A stretch of DNA of 64,000 bases from Diplosphaera chodatii (GCA_032358165.1 JAALGY010000021.1:1240001-1304000); one strand, 5' to 3'; positions 11,982 to 25,998 are shown, counted from the stretch's first letter. The notes: generated by a model from the letters alone, not told the origin. Numbers and translations are program-made.

Positions 11982-14900
11982 ATGGCGGTATCAGCAGCCG
12001 CACAAAGGCCGCTGGCCGTGCTGCCGTGCCAGGGGCAGCGGCCCCTGCAGACGACCCTGCGACTGCAGCCTCATGCATGCAGAAATCCGCTGGCCACCGC
12101 CAGGCAGCAGCGCCGTGGAGGTCACCTTGTGCTCTGTTCAGCAGTAGCTGAGAAGCCGCTGACATCCAACGGGGCACCTGCCAGCGATTTCAAGGCTTGG
12201 GAGTCAGTCATCACCTCTGTCAAGCAGCGTGATGACATCAAGACCATCATGCTTTTTGGTGCCGGGCCAATCGTAATTGGACAGGTGAGCACAGGTGGAT
12301 GCGCGACGATCAGTTGATGTGCGTCCTGTCGCCCGATCATGACATCGTAGACATGCAAGCAACCCATCAGGTGGCAACCCTATTTCATTGGTGGTCAGCA
12401 GCGGCATCAGTCGTAGACCGTGACTCCACACGCATCGCCGACGCCGTGAGCTCACGACAGGATTATGTTCATCACTATCCTTTTGCGTCTGCAGGCCTGT
12501 GAGTTTGACTACTCAGGCACCCAGGCATGCAAGGCGCTAAGGTAAGCCGCCGGGGTTATTTGATATCACTTTGCTACAGTATATATGAAACACTCTTCCA
12601 GTGGGGGTTCTGACAGCATACTCAACCACTTTTGCAGGGCGGAAGGTTACAAGATCATCCTGATCAATTCCAACCCAGTAAGTGGGTGGCGGCAGCCTTG
12701 GGGCACGCTGGCTGTGCTATGATCTTGTCAGCTGCAGGAAAGCGTTGACAAAAGTACAACATGTCCACATCGCTGCATGCAGGCGACCATCATGACGGAT
12801 CCAGAGACTGCGGACAAAACCTACATCGGGCCGATGACGCCAGAGGTGGTTGCGGAGATCATTGAAAAGGTGAGGCGGCCGCTGGTTGTGCCTGGATGCC
12901 ATGGTTGGCAAGCACATCAGCACTGCGGCCACGTGCTGTGGTGCCTCCATGCAGGAGCGCCCGGATGCTGTGCTGCCCACTATGGGCGGGCAGACAGCGC
13001 TGAACCTCGCCAAGGCGCTGTCTGAGGTGCACACCAGTTGCAACCATACAATGACTGCCGTCCATGGCATCACTTCACACTGCAGCAGCACAAGCCTGAA
13101 GAGGTCTGCTGCAACGTTCACATGGTGACCTGTGGTGTTTCTGTCCACAGAACGGCACGCTGGACAAGTACAATGTTGAGCTGCTGGGCGCGAAGCTGCC
13201 ATCCATCAACCGCGCGGAGGACCGCAACCTGTTCAAGGAGGCGATGACGCGCATTGGCCTCAAAACGCCGCAGTCCGGCATCGCCAACACGATGGAGGAG
13301 GCGCTGAAGGCGCGGCCCCGATCCTGCAGCATTTTGCAAGGCCGCTGTTGCACGCACCACCACCCTTCTGTTTGCTGCCAGCTCGGGTTTGCGAGGTGAT
13401 TGACGTTATGCTGGAGTACACACAAAGTGTGTGCGACAGACCGCCATGCTGCTCCGCAGGTGCATGAGGAAATTGGCAGGTTCCCGCTCATCATCAGGCC
13501 AGCCTTCACATTGGGTGGCACTGGTGGCGGCATTGCCTACAACATGGAGGAGTATCAGGACATCATACAACAGGGCCTATCAGCATCCATGACCGGCCAG
13601 GCAAGCAAAGGGTTCAAGAGGTAGTGCGTCGAAGCAGGCTGTTTGCCGAGGCAGCAGTTGCAGGCTTTCAAGCAAGCACTACTCGGGATATATAGCATAA
13701 TGCACAGCCGCATGAGATTCACTCAGCAAGCGCGACCTGCTCCCGCAGGTGCTCGTCGAGATGTCACTGCTGGGCTGGAAGGAGTTCGAGCTGGAGGTGA
13801 TGCGTGACATGGCAGACAACGTCGTCATCATCTGCTCCATCGAGAATGTGGACCCCATGGGCGTGCACACTGGCGACTCCATCACCATAGCGCCAGCGCA
13901 GGTGGGCACTCGCACGCTACCCGGCTGCCCTGGGCACATGATAACAACAGGCTGTACAATAAGCGTCACAGATATCTGCTGCTGCTGCTGTAGTTGTTGC
14001 AAGCCTCATGCTGGACACTGACGTGCTTGTTTGCCTCTCCAGACGCTGACAGACAAGGAATATCAGCGGCTGCGGGATGCTGCCGTGGCGATCATCCGGG
14101 AGATGGGTGTTGAGTGCGGCGGCTCCAATGTGCAGATGGGCATCAACCCTGAGGATGGTGCGCATCCACATAGAGAGTCCATCAGTGAATTTGGAACCCT
14201 GCCGCCAGTTGCTTGCACATGATCTGCATGCCCAAATTTCCTCGGCGCTCTGCTACAGGCGAGATGATGATCATCGAGATGAACCCGAGGGTGTCGCGCT
14301 CCAGTGCACTTGCGTCCAAGGCAACGGGCTTCCCCATCGCCAAGATTGCTGCAAAGCTGGCCATGGGGAAGACGCTCGACATGATCCCCAATGACATCAC
14401 CAGCAAAACGCCGGCGTCCTTTGAGCCGTCCATTGACTATGTCGTCACAAAGGTATGGGAGACCAGTAGATGACATGATTTGGTGGTGCCTCAACTGCTG
14501 TTGGCAACCATTCCAGCTGTCAGTGCTGTTTGGCAAGCTCCTGCGCTGAGCTGAGCTGCAAAATACTGCTGCATGCAGATCCCGCGCTTTGCTTTTGAGA
14601 AGTTCCCTGGAGCCAAGGCCGAGCTGTCGACACAGATGAAGTCTGTTGGCGAGGCTATGGCCATCGGCCGCACCTTCCAGGCATGCTTTGCCATCGGTTC
14701 GTGCTGCTCATGACAGCCCACAGCCAGACACACCATGAGGCGACACAGGGTGTGGAGCTGCTTCATCACCTTGCCCTCTTGTCCAGCATAGGAGTCGTTC
14801 CAGAAGGCGCTTCGCAGCCTGGAGACAGGCTGTGACGGCTGGTCCCTGCCGCGCAAGTGGAAGCGGTTGAATGCATCCGAGGTGGTGTACCGGCTGCGGG

Positions 14901-17900
14901 TGCCCAACCCCGAGCGCGTGCTTGTCATTAAGCAGGTGCTGTTCGGAGCTTGCAGTCTTGCCTGTGTGGATACATGCAATCGAGGGCCCGTTTGCATTGC
15001 CTTGTGACGACACATGCCAGGTGAACATGCACGACTTGGTGTGCTTCTGTGGACAGGGCTTCGAGGATGGGCTGACCCAGGCAGACATCAGGGAATACAC
15101 GCAGATGGACCCCTGGTTCATCGAGCAGCTGTGGGAGTTGCACCAGGTGGGTCATTAAACTGGATAACATTGATGCGATCATGTGACACTGGTGCCATCC
15201 CAAAGCGACAAAGTCAGGTGTCAACTTGCGATCTGAGTAACAATCAAGCTGGCTGGCCTGCTTGCTCAGGCCGAGTCCTGGCTGAAGACACAGCAGTTGA
15301 ACGACATCAGCAGCGATGACATGCTGCACGTAAAGCAGCGTGGCTTCAGCGATGTCCAGATCGCACGCTTCACCTGTGAGTGTCCTCGACAGCCTGCCAA
15401 CTGTGCTGGCTTTGCCGCGCCGCTCTCAAGTGCATGCTGCAGATCCCTGCAGAACATTTAGCAGCAGTCGCTACCTGACGACATTCTTTGCCAGCTATCT
15501 TGATCTGACACATACCAATGCAGCAAAACCCTCATGTGGCGCAAGTCTGCTGTGCCCTGCCATTTGACAGCCAGCACCCCACTGGAGGTGCGTGCACGGC
15601 GGAAGGAGCTGGACGTTGTCCCCAGCATGAAGCGCGTGGACACATGTGCCGCGGAGTTTGAGGCGGGCACCCCTTACATGTACTCCAGCTACGATGGCAA
15701 CTGCGAGTGTGAGCCGACCACCGAGCGCAAGGTGAGAGGGCAGCTGCTCCTGCTGCGACTCTGCTTTTGTTTTGCAGGGCTGACAACTTTCAACATGGTA
15801 GTGAGCAGCTTTGGCATGACGTTAGGGACAACTCTGTTTGCAGCCCAACCCATGTCTACTGTCACCTGCCACAGGTGCTCATCCTGGGCGCGGGTCCCAA
15901 CCGCATTGGTCAGGGCATCGAGTTTGACTACTGCTGCTGCCATGCGTCATTCGCCCTCAGGTGCGCAGGCTGCCATGATTGCCTTGTAGACAGGGCTGCA
16001 CAGCTGCTAACGGTCAACCACCTTGCACTCACATGCATACCATTGGTCCAGGGATGCTGGCTTCGAGACCATCATGCTCAACTGCAACCCCGAGACAGTG
16101 TCTACAGATTACGACACCAGCAGCCGGCTGTACTTCGAGCCGCTAACAGTGTGTGCCTGCACAAATTTGCTGATGCTAGCGAATCATTATTGCTTCAGAC
16201 ATATTAACAAAAGACATCAGCAGTGAGCTCATGGTTGTCGATGGGTTCGGTGACAGGTCGAGGATGTGTTGAACGTCATTGAGAAGGAGCGACCAGAGGG
16301 CATCATCGTGCAGTTTGGTGGTCAGACTCCGCTGTCCATCGCCAAGCCGCTGCAGGAGGCACTGGAGAAGAATCCCATCCCGGCAGCCTCAGGTCCCTTT
16401 CCGTGCTGTGGCAACATGATGCAACTGACACAGTTCTACCTACATCGAGCCCAGCAGCTTGGTGTGCAGCTTGGATCTCGGGTGCTGGCGTCCTGGTGCA
16501 TATCTGCGCAAGTTGCAGCTCATCAGTGCCTTCTGAAGGCGCTCACCTTACGCTTGCTTGCATTCTCTGCAGGCATTGGCAACACACAAATCTGGGGCAC
16601 GCAGCCGGACTCGATCGATGAGGCAGAGGACCGGGACCGGTGGATGGCGTGCCTGCAGCGGCTGGACATCAAGCAGCCGCCCGGCGGCATGGTTACCACT
16701 GAGGAGGGCGCCATTGACACCGCCTCCAAGCTGGGCTACCCGGTCCGTTCACCTGTGCCTGCCGCTGTGCCCAGATACTGACGGTTTCTGGCAATTTTGC
16801 TGCACATAGCAATCTGGCATCCTCAGCTTGGCTGCTAAGGAGTCACTGCAGCAAGTACGGTGTCAGCTTCGCTGCATCATTGGACCACGCCAGGTCTGCA
16901 TTTTGACAGCAGTGGCCTGATGTTCAGGTCATGGTGCGGCCATCATATGTGCTGGGCGGCCGCGCAATGGAGATCGTCTACAGTGATAAGGACCTCCACC
17001 GCTACATTAACACAGCTGTCGAGGTACTGTTGTGGTGCTCGCTCGCCGCTGCACACTGCAAATCATGCCAGACTCTGGCATCGAATGCATGCATGTTGCC
17101 ACACCCAGATCTCTGCTAGCGCTGGACGGGTGACCCCAGGCAAGGTCAGCGTGTGTCGTTTTGTTTGCTGCAGCTGGATTCAGAGCGGCCAGTGCTGGTG
17201 GACAAGTATCTGGACCGGGCAGATGAGCTGGACGTTGATGCACTGTGCGACAAGGACGGCAATGTGGTCATCTCCGGCATCATGCAGCACATCGAGCAGG
17301 TGTGTAGCCTGACACAGGGAATAACAGGTGGCTCGCAAGTGACATGTGGGCAGACTGACACTTCGGTGTGGTACAATATGTGGGCTGGCTGACACTCTGG
17401 CATCAAGCATGGTGTGTGTGGCTCAGCAGGTCAGCAAGCGGCAATTGGGCATCAAATGATCTTTCTTTTGCTGGAACAGACGTGTGATATGCTGCAGGCA
17501 GGCGTGCACTCGGGCGACTCTGCATGTGTCATCCCGACACAAGGCATCTCCCCAGAGGCGCTGGCCACCATTCGGGAATGGACGCCTAAGCTGGCTAAGG
17601 ATCTGCGTGTGATTGGCCTCATCAACATCCAATACTGTGTGCAGGACAACCAGGCAAGTCCTTTGTGCAGCCGGCACTGGATGCCATACTGAACATGGAG
17701 CATACCCGACCTGCCACCGCCCGCACCTCATGATTGATGCTGGCAATATCGGACCCATGTCAGTGCACACTGTGAGAAGTTCACAGGTGCCAGGAGCTGA
17801 ATACCAACACTAGCTGATATCCGTTGTCTTGCTGCAGGTGTACATCATTGAGGCAAACCCGCGTGCATCTCGGACGGTGCCCTTTGTGGCCAAGGCGGTG

Positions 17901-19318
17901 GGCCACCCCATCGTCAAGTATGCCTCGCTGCTCATGGCGGGCAAGACGCTGGCAGAGATTGGTTTCACAGAGGAGCCAAAGCTCAACCACGTTGCTGTGA
18001 AGGAGGCTGTGCTGCCCTTTGACAAGTTCCCAGGTGCGATAGGATTTTCTGTTGAGCTGTCTGTCAGACCCCCATGTTCTGTGTATCCCCTGTGGCGGAT
18101 ACCGGCCATTTGGCTGTTCTTCACTGTCGTGATCTGGCTGGTTGGCAGCAGTCGTCAACTGCATTTGTGTGCCTGAGCACAGGTGCTGACACTCTGCTCG
18201 GCCCGGAGATGCGGTCAACGGGCGAGGTGATGGGCATTGACCGTGACTTCAGCAGCGCATACGCCAAGGCAGCAATGGCAGCGGGGCAGCGGCTGCCAAC
18301 GGGCGGCAACGTGTTCATCACGATGACGGACAAGTGCAAGCCCGACATCGTGCCCGTCGCAAAGCAGCTGTCCGAACTCGGCTTCGGCATCTACGCCACA
18401 GAGGTAAGTGTGCTGCCCGGCGACTAATATGGACCGCCTGTGCATGTCTCTACTGGCACTGGACCGCAGTGCAGCTTGTGATAGCATGTCCAGTACACAG
18501 CAGAGATCACAACTCCCTGGCTTCGTCAAGTTCGTGCTGCCTCCGCTCGCTCACGCCGTGCACTATTGCTGACTTTGCCGCTCTGAAGCTGTGCTGGGTA
18601 CGGATGCTACAGGGGACGCAGGCGGCGCTCGAGAAGGGCGGTGTGAAGTGCGAGCGGGTGCTGAGATCCAGGAGGGGCGGCCCAATGCTGGCGATATGCT
18701 CAAGAATGGCGACATCAGCATGCTGCTGCTGACGACCACAGGCAAGCGTCCACGCTGCTACCTCGTGCTGCCGCCCTGATGCAGCATAGCAGTCTGCTTT
18801 GTGCAGTGGCAGCTGCAGGTTGCCTGATAAGCACAATCAGCTTCATCGTCATGTAGTGTGGAGCCAGCCACCTGTGTCAGTCTTACTACTGGACCGCCAA
18901 TGACTCTCTGTCTGTCCTGGCAGGGGATGAGCCGGACGTGCGGGATGGGAAGGACCTGCGGCGGCTGGCGCTGGCGCTCAAGGTGCCCATCATCACCACC
19001 GTCGCGGGTGCCGTGGCAACCGCCAATGCGCTCAAGGGGCTCCGCGAGAAGCCACTTCAACACGTGCGCACACATGTCCTAGTGGCTGTATGTTCTTCCT
19101 GCCGCTTCCAGAGAGCATCTAGTCACTGCAGCATAGCTCCCATGGGCGACACACCAGCGACCTCGTTGAGCTGACATGAACGTTCGTGGGACATGCTGAC
19201 TGTGTACGTGCAGATACCATTGCAAGGCTACTTCCCTGGCTACATTGACGCGCAAGCTGCGTTGTCAGATGAGGTTGAGGCTCCCAGAGAACCACCGCCG
19301 CTGGCGCCTGCAACTTGA
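11982..19318 (+). CDS. CARB: carbamoyl-phosphate synthase large chain (plastid), with apparent 1-nt frame gap
   Basis: Makes carbamoyl phosphate from glutamine-derived ammonia, bicarbonate and 2 ATP for arginine and pyrimidine synthesis. Twenty-seven exons: 11982-12284, 12495-12541, 12638-12677, 12783-12869, 12955-13026, 13151-13309, 13460-13600, 13749-13901, 14043-14157, 14259-14452, 14579-14680, 14792-14935, 15057-15146, 15270-15375, 15571-15731, 15875-15960, 16052-16148, 16257-16392, 16573-16742, 16928-17023, 17174-17299, 17498-17653, 17838-18033, 18183-18403, 18613-18741, 18924-19063, 19214-19318. About 1190 residues, as in plants: transit peptide, first synthetase half ('[15 protein letters not shown]'), oligomerisation domain ('[19 protein letters not shown]'), second half ('[19 protein letters not shown]', '[15 protein letters not shown]'), then the MGS-like allosteric domain. 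Exon 18613-18741 lacks one base at about 18664: 'CERVL' is followed by AG, then '[18 protein letters not shown]' one frame on. Five introns have GC donors. Confidence 0.95.
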
Positions 19319-19769
19319 TGCAGAGCAGCGGATGACCGGTTGATCGCAGGAACGTCGAGTGGCTGCTGCATATATGCACAGCACCTGGGACATCTGGTCC
19401 TCCAATTCGTTAGTGTTAGCATCTTTTATGCACTACACAGCCAGGTGGCCTTGCAAACACCCCCTCAGACGGCAGAGTTGTGAGGACAAAGTGGTGCACC
19501 CGCAAGCATCAGTTGCCACAAACACTTGTGGATTGATTGGAAGCGGATAAACACCTCTCTCTTTAGCAATGACGTGCGTAGTCCTCGGTCCTCATCTCAG
19601 GCATCTTGTGGTCAGTTGTCGAGATCGCACATGCGCGGTGAGCATTCTCTGTGGCTGCCCGTACAACCTAGAAGTACAGGATCTCCCAGCCGCAAGTGAG
19701 TTGCTCTGCTGAGTAGGACTGAACAGGACCAGCTCCGCAAGCCCGTCCTTCCCAGACAATCCAATTGCG
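19319..19769. other. intergenic, tandem plus-strand genes
   Basis: Holds the 3' flank of the carbamoyl-phosphate synthase gene and the presumed promoter of the Mpv17 gene. No coding exon seen. Confidence 0.4.
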
Positions 19770-21335
19770 ATGCCAAGAATGATTTTTCTTGGATCCACCC
19801 ACAGCAGCGTTCTACACCGTGTCGCCCTGCCAGCGCACAGGCTTGCACAACGGCAGTCCCGGTTTTGCGGCTCACAGCTCGCTGCGCGTGCAGTGCTCAG
19901 CGTGGCGCCCAGCCAACCGGAGCGAAGGAAACAGCTGGAATTCTACGTCAATGGACACTTTGTGCCGCTGACAATCACACCACCAGCCGAGGAGCAGGAT
20001 CTGTTGCTGGGCGTGAAAGCGGTGGCAATGCAAGCCGTCCGCGGCTATCAGCAGGCGCTCGAGAGACGGCCCATCACTACCAAGGTGCTGCAAGAACGTG
20101 TCAAGCCTTTCATTCGCTAGCCTACTGACTTTGCATGTCGCTGGATCCTTTCGACAAGTTCTGGGGCTGTCTGACTGTGTATCACCGTGCTGGTGCGTAG
20201 AGGCACACCTGCACCCTGCATACAGCCTGCACAGCAACCATGCTGATCTCAAGGAGCGCATCGACCTCGTGGCTGCCGCAAAACGACGGGTTGTGCATGC
20301 ATGCAGAGTGGCAGTGCATTCCAGTAGGCCACTTCTCACATGTTCCACGGTCCCGCGATGCAGGCGCTCACATGCTTCGGCGGCCAGGTCTTGGGCGACT
20401 TCATCGCACAAGCAGCAACCACGGGCGGTTTCGCCGCTGTCGGCTTTGACTGGCACCGCAGCATCGTGCTTTCATCCTTTGCGGCTGTGATTGGCGGTGC
20501 GCACTGTAGCTGAGTCACATTGGAAGACATACAATGACAAGGCCTCGGCTGCGTGATCACCTCTTCACGGACCAGCAAGGAGGGCCTCTCTCCTGTGCAG
20601 GACCCACTGGCCACTTCTGGCACCGCTTCCTGGAGAAGCGTATCTGCCAGAACAACCCGAAGGGCAACCGGGCAGTGTTCACAAAGCTGGCACTTGATCA
20701 GGTGTGTTCATGTCCAGATCAGAATGTGGTGCCCGACAGGTGGTCGCACCATCTGCTTGCAAGCCTGCAGATTGTTCGTAAGCCATCTGGCATGTCGTTG
20801 ATTGTCCCAATGTTGCCGATCTTGACGCTGTGCAGACCGTGATGTGCCCGGCGATCAACGTGGTGTTCCTGTCGTGGGTGCACTTCCTGATGCACGGGGG
20901 CATCATGGGCTCGCTGCTGCCCTTCATCAGTGGCTCGTTGCCTGCGCTGCTGCTGGCAAACTGGAAGGTACCTTGTAACAGTCAGTATGCATGTCATGTT
21001 CACTGTATAGTGACAATCTACACATGTCGCGGTGACGTCGTCCAGGATGTTTGTAGGTCGGTTGTTCGGTACTGATAAGGTTCCCCTGCGCAGGTGTGGC
21101 CTATTGCCAACACAATTGCCTTCCGCTACATCCCACAGGACCTGCGCATCATCTACCAGAATGTTCTTGGCATCGCCATGGTGAGTACGGGAACACTCGT
21201 GTGCGGCTTATGCACTGTGCTGCCGTGGCTTACTCTGCTGTCGGCTACGTGCTGGTTGCATCAGACTAACATGCTCGATGGCTTCTATCGCAGGGCACCT
21301 ATGTGAGCCTGCTCACTTCTGGCAGCCTTGGGTGA
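19770..21335 (+). CDS. Mpv17/PMP22-family membrane protein
   Basis: Small four-helix membrane protein family of peroxisomes, mitochondria and plastids, thought to form channels or support metabolite balance; exact role unknown. Exons 19770-20084, 20364-20496, 20601-20701, 20836-20967, 21094-21180, 21294-21335; 269 residues. The N-terminal ~60 residues ('MPRMIFLGSTHSSVLHRVAL') look like an organelle targeting sequence added to the family core. The core starts 'YQQALERRPITTKALTCFGG' after splicing and has 'GDFIAQAATTGG', hydrophobic segments, and the family signature 'WKVWPIANTIAFRYIPQD' followed by 'RIIYQNVLGIAMGTYVSL'. Which organelle it enters cannot be decided from sequence alone. Confidence 0.9.
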
Positions 21336-22332
21336 TTCAGCAGTTCGTGATACCTGGGCCAGCTGTGAGCAGGCAGCCAGGCTCAGCAGTGGTCTGTGGA
21401 GGCAGGAATGATGCACCCGGCTGACGTGGACGATAGACGACCATCGAGAGGCTCCGCAGCTGTAGCGACAAGTTCAGAGCAATACCGTATCATACAGGGG
21501 GATGACGGTCCTCCTTGCAAGGCGGCAATAAAGCGGAGCCAGCATGAAGCAAAAACAGCACCATTTTTGCGGAACCCCCCAGTCTGCTGAGGCAGCAAGC
21601 AGAGAATTCGTGGCCGTATGGGAGCACCCCAGCATGCCTTGGTCGATGTCAGTCTATGGCGATGTGATGGACAATTGTATTTGAGAGGGACGTGAGTGCT
21701 CGCAGTGTTTATGTTTGATGTGGTTTGCAGGTAGCTTAGCAGTCAAGTCGGATTCTTGGTGCGGCAGTTCACTTGTGCACATGCAGTGCCAAGTCTGTGT
21801 AAGCTTGTGACCTCTGGGCCCACGCTTCTTGTTGCTGTACACAGCTGGGCAAGCTGATCAGCTGTAGACGTCGAGTCACCGACTTTGCAAATCCTGCAAT
21901 TGATCGCCGTGGTTCTGTAGCGGCGGGCAGCCTGGCAACACTGTCAGTTGACAGATCACACACCAGTTGTCCGCAGTCCCCTCAGTGGGACGGCAACATG
22001 CCCACAGGACAAGTTGTGTTCGTGGATGTTCGGACCGTTGTGCCATGCATGGAGCAGCGTCAGATTGCTGAGACATTTCGGGTCACGGCCTGCCGCACCC
22101 TGTATCAGGTTGGCCAGCACCTTCAGACAACGCAGCATGTCCGCGAACATCACCGTTGCCGAGTCACAGACCGTCTCACGAGACATAAGGTACAGGTACT
22201 GTGGCGCTGCTAGACTGCTGTTCACCCGAGTTGCGTCCTTTCGACATTGCGGCAGCGCCACGACCTCTGCTGCGCCCAGAGACCGCCAGTGCGGCTGCAT
22301 CCCACATTTGTCGAGCGCCCAGGCAGCGCTCG
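21336..22332. other. 1.0 kb intergenic region
   Basis: Between the Mpv17 stop and the DNAJC21 start, both plus strand. Contains ORFs of up to 133 codons on the plus strand and 114 on the minus strand, but none resembles a family or shows splice continuity. Presumed 3' flank plus promoter. Confidence 0.4.
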
Positions 22333-25300
22333 ATGCGGTGCTACTATGAGGTGTGAACCGCTCATGTCACCTTAGGGACACGTCTCGCAATGTGCCGCCT
22401 GCCGCTATGTTTGAGCCTGGCGTCTAACCCCATGACATGGTGTGCACTCGCTGGGCCCCTGCAGGTGCTTGGCATTCCACAAGCAGCAGACAGCGCGGCC
22501 ATCAAGAAGGCCTACCGCCTGCAGGCGCTGCAGTGGCACCCAGGTCAGCATCATTGCTTGCCTGGATGCATGGCGGCGGCGGATGGTTGTGCGGCGTAAC
22601 ATTCAAGCGTGCCCTTGGTTGCACAGATAAGAATCAGCACCGATTGGCGGAGGCTGACGACAAGTTCAAGGAGATCTCGAATGCCTATGAGGTGCTGAGC
22701 GACCAGCATGAGCGAGAATGGTGAGCAAGTGATGCGACTGCATCTGTCGCGCACGCCAATTCATCCGATACGGTCATGCTGGCCAGTATTAAGGGGCGTC
22801 AGGCAGCCATCAACGTCACCTACAGGATGCAGCATGTCCAATGCACCTCATGGATAGTGCAGGTACGACGGCCACAGGGACCAAATCCTCGAGGCGGACA
22901 ACCACCAGGTGTCTGCTGCTGCAAAGCCTGCTGCATCGCAAGCTGTGTTGCATTGCTCCCTGCGATTCCTGCGTCCGTGGTCGTTGAAGATGCTCATGTA
23001 ACGGGTTGGTAAAGCGCAGAAGGGCTCATTCTTCGGTGGTGGCGGGGTCAGGCCAGCAGATGAGGAGGACCTGTTCTCCTACTTCTCCGCACGCTGCTTC
23101 TCCGGCTACGGCGACGACAAGCAGGTGAGCTAAGCCTCATCTGGTGCATCAGAGGTCAGGTTTGCTGTCAGCCGTTCATGGGGTGCTGTTTGGCGGAGGA
23201 TGTGTTAACAGGCGCTGTCTGTTTTGCATTGCAAACCTGCTTGGAAATGGGCAGCTTTAGCCTCGAACGCGTACAAGTCTGATGCAGTGCAGCACACTGG
23301 TGCCAAAGTCTTGCGCCAGCATGTCGACTCGAGATGTGAGGTTGACACATCCATGCTGGGGAGGCGTCAATGTGGAGACCGTGATCCATCCATGGATGCA
23401 GGGCTTTTACGCGGTGTACGACACGCTGTTTGAAAAGCTGGTGCAGCAGGAGGTGCGGACTGCGGAGAGGAGCGGCAAGAGCCTCCCTGAGGACCTTGCC
23501 AATGCGCCGCGCTTTGGTGGGTTGCCTGCATGCAAACTCCGCACTGCTGCAGTGCTCGACTCAGACAGGCCCTACCAGGGCATCTCTGAGGCCTGAGCAC
23601 ACCGCTGCATGGTGCTTCTGCCAGCACCCGGGCGGTGCAGGGGCATCCACACAGCTTAGACATCAGTCCACCCCTTTATGAGGGCATCTGCTAAGCATGA
23701 AGAAATGTGGCTTGAGGTGAATGTGTGCAGAAATGTACCACATGCCATGCTGCAGGACAAGCGGGGGCGGCATGGGCGCAGGTCGCAGCATTCTACGGCT
23801 TCTTCCAGGGCTTTGCCACGCTGAAGGACTTCGCCTGGGCCGATGAGCACAACCCCGCTGCCGCGCCCAACCGCAAGGTCGATACTTATGGAGCATCATA
23901 AATTGGTGGCTGCATGCATTGCTGTGACGCCTTGCTGAGGATCCTGATCAGGAGCTTGAAGAACAGGGGCTGATAGATCAGGGTCAGCCTGTTTAGGTGC
24001 TTCCGAGGCAAGGGTCTGCACATCGTGTCTACAGGTGCGGCGGCTGATTGAGGAGGAGAACAATAAGCGGCGCAAGGCGCTGCGGCGGCACTACAACGAG
24101 ACAGTGCGCGAGCTGGCATCCTTCGTGCGCAAGCGCGACAAGCGCGTCCTCGTCCACAATGTGGGCCTGCTTGCTACTGCCTCGTACCTGATGCTGCCGT
24201 GACATGGCCGCTGCCTGGAAATGTGGATTGAGGTGCATGCAACAGGCGTCAAGCCAGTCCTGCCCACTTCGGGAGCTCAGAAGGTACTGACCCAGGAGGG
24301 TATACTGTCAACAGAGGACAGAGGATCGGCGGCCGCATGCATGCAGGCAGAGGAAGCGGCCAAGCGCACGGCGCGGGAGGCGGAGGTGGCCAGGAAGCAG
24401 CAGGAGGATAAAGCGGCGCGTGCCGCTGCGGCGGCGCAGTGGCGCGAGCCCGATTGGGTGTGTCTGCTTCATATTCAGCTGCCAATGTTTACGCGCTCGT
24501 TGCAGTCCTTGAAGACAACAAGCAACCCACTGCCCACTACATCTGGTGTGAGGATACCTCACGATGCCTGCTGCTCAAGTCCGTGCGACGATGCAATGCC
24601 ACTGCTGCCATGGTGCGCAGGTCACGGCAGGCGACCCGGCAGATGACAGCGATGAGGAGTCGACCGAGGCACATGTCAGTACCTCCAGGCTCCCACACTT
24701 GCTGATATGCGTGCGCAACGCATGCGTGGCCCATGCTTAGATTCATCCTGCCTGGTTACCCATGCACCATTGCCAATCAGCCAGCCAATGCAAATGTTGT
24801 GTGCTGTTGCAGGAGCTGGTGGACTGGGAGTGCATCATCTGCGACAAGCTGTTCCGCAGTGAAAAGGCACTCGCCAACCACGAGAGGTTTGTGCTGCCCA
24901 CATGTTACGGCACGCCTGCGGATCAGGGTGCCAAGTATTTCTGTAGGCCCACCTGCCAAGGGTGCATGAGCATGCTGCATTCCTCGTACCGCTCGCATGA
25001 GACCTGGCATCATGGTCCTGGTGATCGAGGAGACGGTGCTGCCTTGAACAGGTCCAAGAAGCACCTGGAGAAGTTGGCGAACGTGCAGGAAGCTCTGCTG
25101 GCAGAGGAAGAGGAGGTGCACGCCGATGCCAGCCCTGCAGCAGCTGTTGATGCAGGGTCAGTGCAGGCAGACAGCAGCGGTGCAGCAGCAGCAGCCTCAG
25201 ATGATGAGCCAGGTGCTGGACCGGTGTCAGGCACAGATGCAGACGAGCCACCGGCTGCACGGCTCTCGAAGAAGCAGCAGAAGAAGAAGCAGAAGCGGCG

Positions 25301-25998
25301 GGAAAAGCATCAGGCAGCAATGGCGGCCATGCCTCCAGACGAAACAGGCAGCGATGCAGAGCCTGCAGCAGAAGCGCCTCAGCAAGACGATGGCGAAGGT
25401 AAGCTGGGTGTCACATGAAACGGTTTATTGCATTCTGCGCTTTTCAAGAGTTGCTCTGTTTAGTGATCGGATCACCTCCTGATTGACGGGATTGTTGCAC
25501 TTTCCAGGCAGCGAACAGAGCGGCAGCGGTGCGGAGGAGCTTGACGAGGAGGACATGCTCGCTGCAATGGTGCAGTCTGCTGCGTTGCGGCAGGACCAGC
25601 CAGCTACGGCAGCTGCAGGCAGTGACCATGGTGAAAATGACCATGCGCATGGCAGCGACACCGAAGGCAGTGCATCTGATGAAGACAGCCTGGCTGCAGA
25701 ACAGGACAGGCATCCAGGCGAAACGAGCACGCCAAGCGACCTGGATGTTGCAGCATCAGCAAGTTCACAAGGCAGTGACAGCCAGCTGCAGAATGGCGCC
25801 GTCGAGCCGAAGATGCCACCCCAGGGCAAACAAGGCAAACAGGCTAAGGGCAAGCGGAGAGGGTCCAGAAAGGGCGCTGCGACAGAGCCCAAGCTGCCGG
25901 AGCTTGCATGCTCCGTATGTTTGCAAGAGTTCAGCAGCAGGACCAAGCTTTTTGCGCACATCTCGCAAACAGGGCATGCCAGGCCAAAGGCTGGATGA
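22333..25998 (+). CDS. DNAJC21/JJJ1 homologue, J-domain plus two U1-type zinc fingers
   Basis: Cytosolic Hsp70 co-chaperone of late 60S ribosome maturation, where it recycles shuttling factors. Exons 22333-22350, 22465-22543, 22627-22720, 22863-22908, 23020-23124, 23402-23516, 23756-23877, 24035-24145, 24347-24457, 24621-24674, 24813-24886, 25052-25398, 25508-25998; 588 residues. J domain at 1-70: '[20 protein letters not shown]', HPD restored across the 22543/22627 junction. A charged helical middle ('[17 protein letters not shown]', 'FVRKRDKR') matches the family. Zinc finger 1: C292-x2-C295-x12-H308-x5-H314, the last part supplied by the next exon. A long acidic/Lys-rich linker follows; zinc finger 2 near the C-terminus: C560-x2-C563-x12-H576-x5-H582. 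The end of exon 24035-24145 could be 6 nt later. The first coding exon is only 18 nt. Confidence 0.92.
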
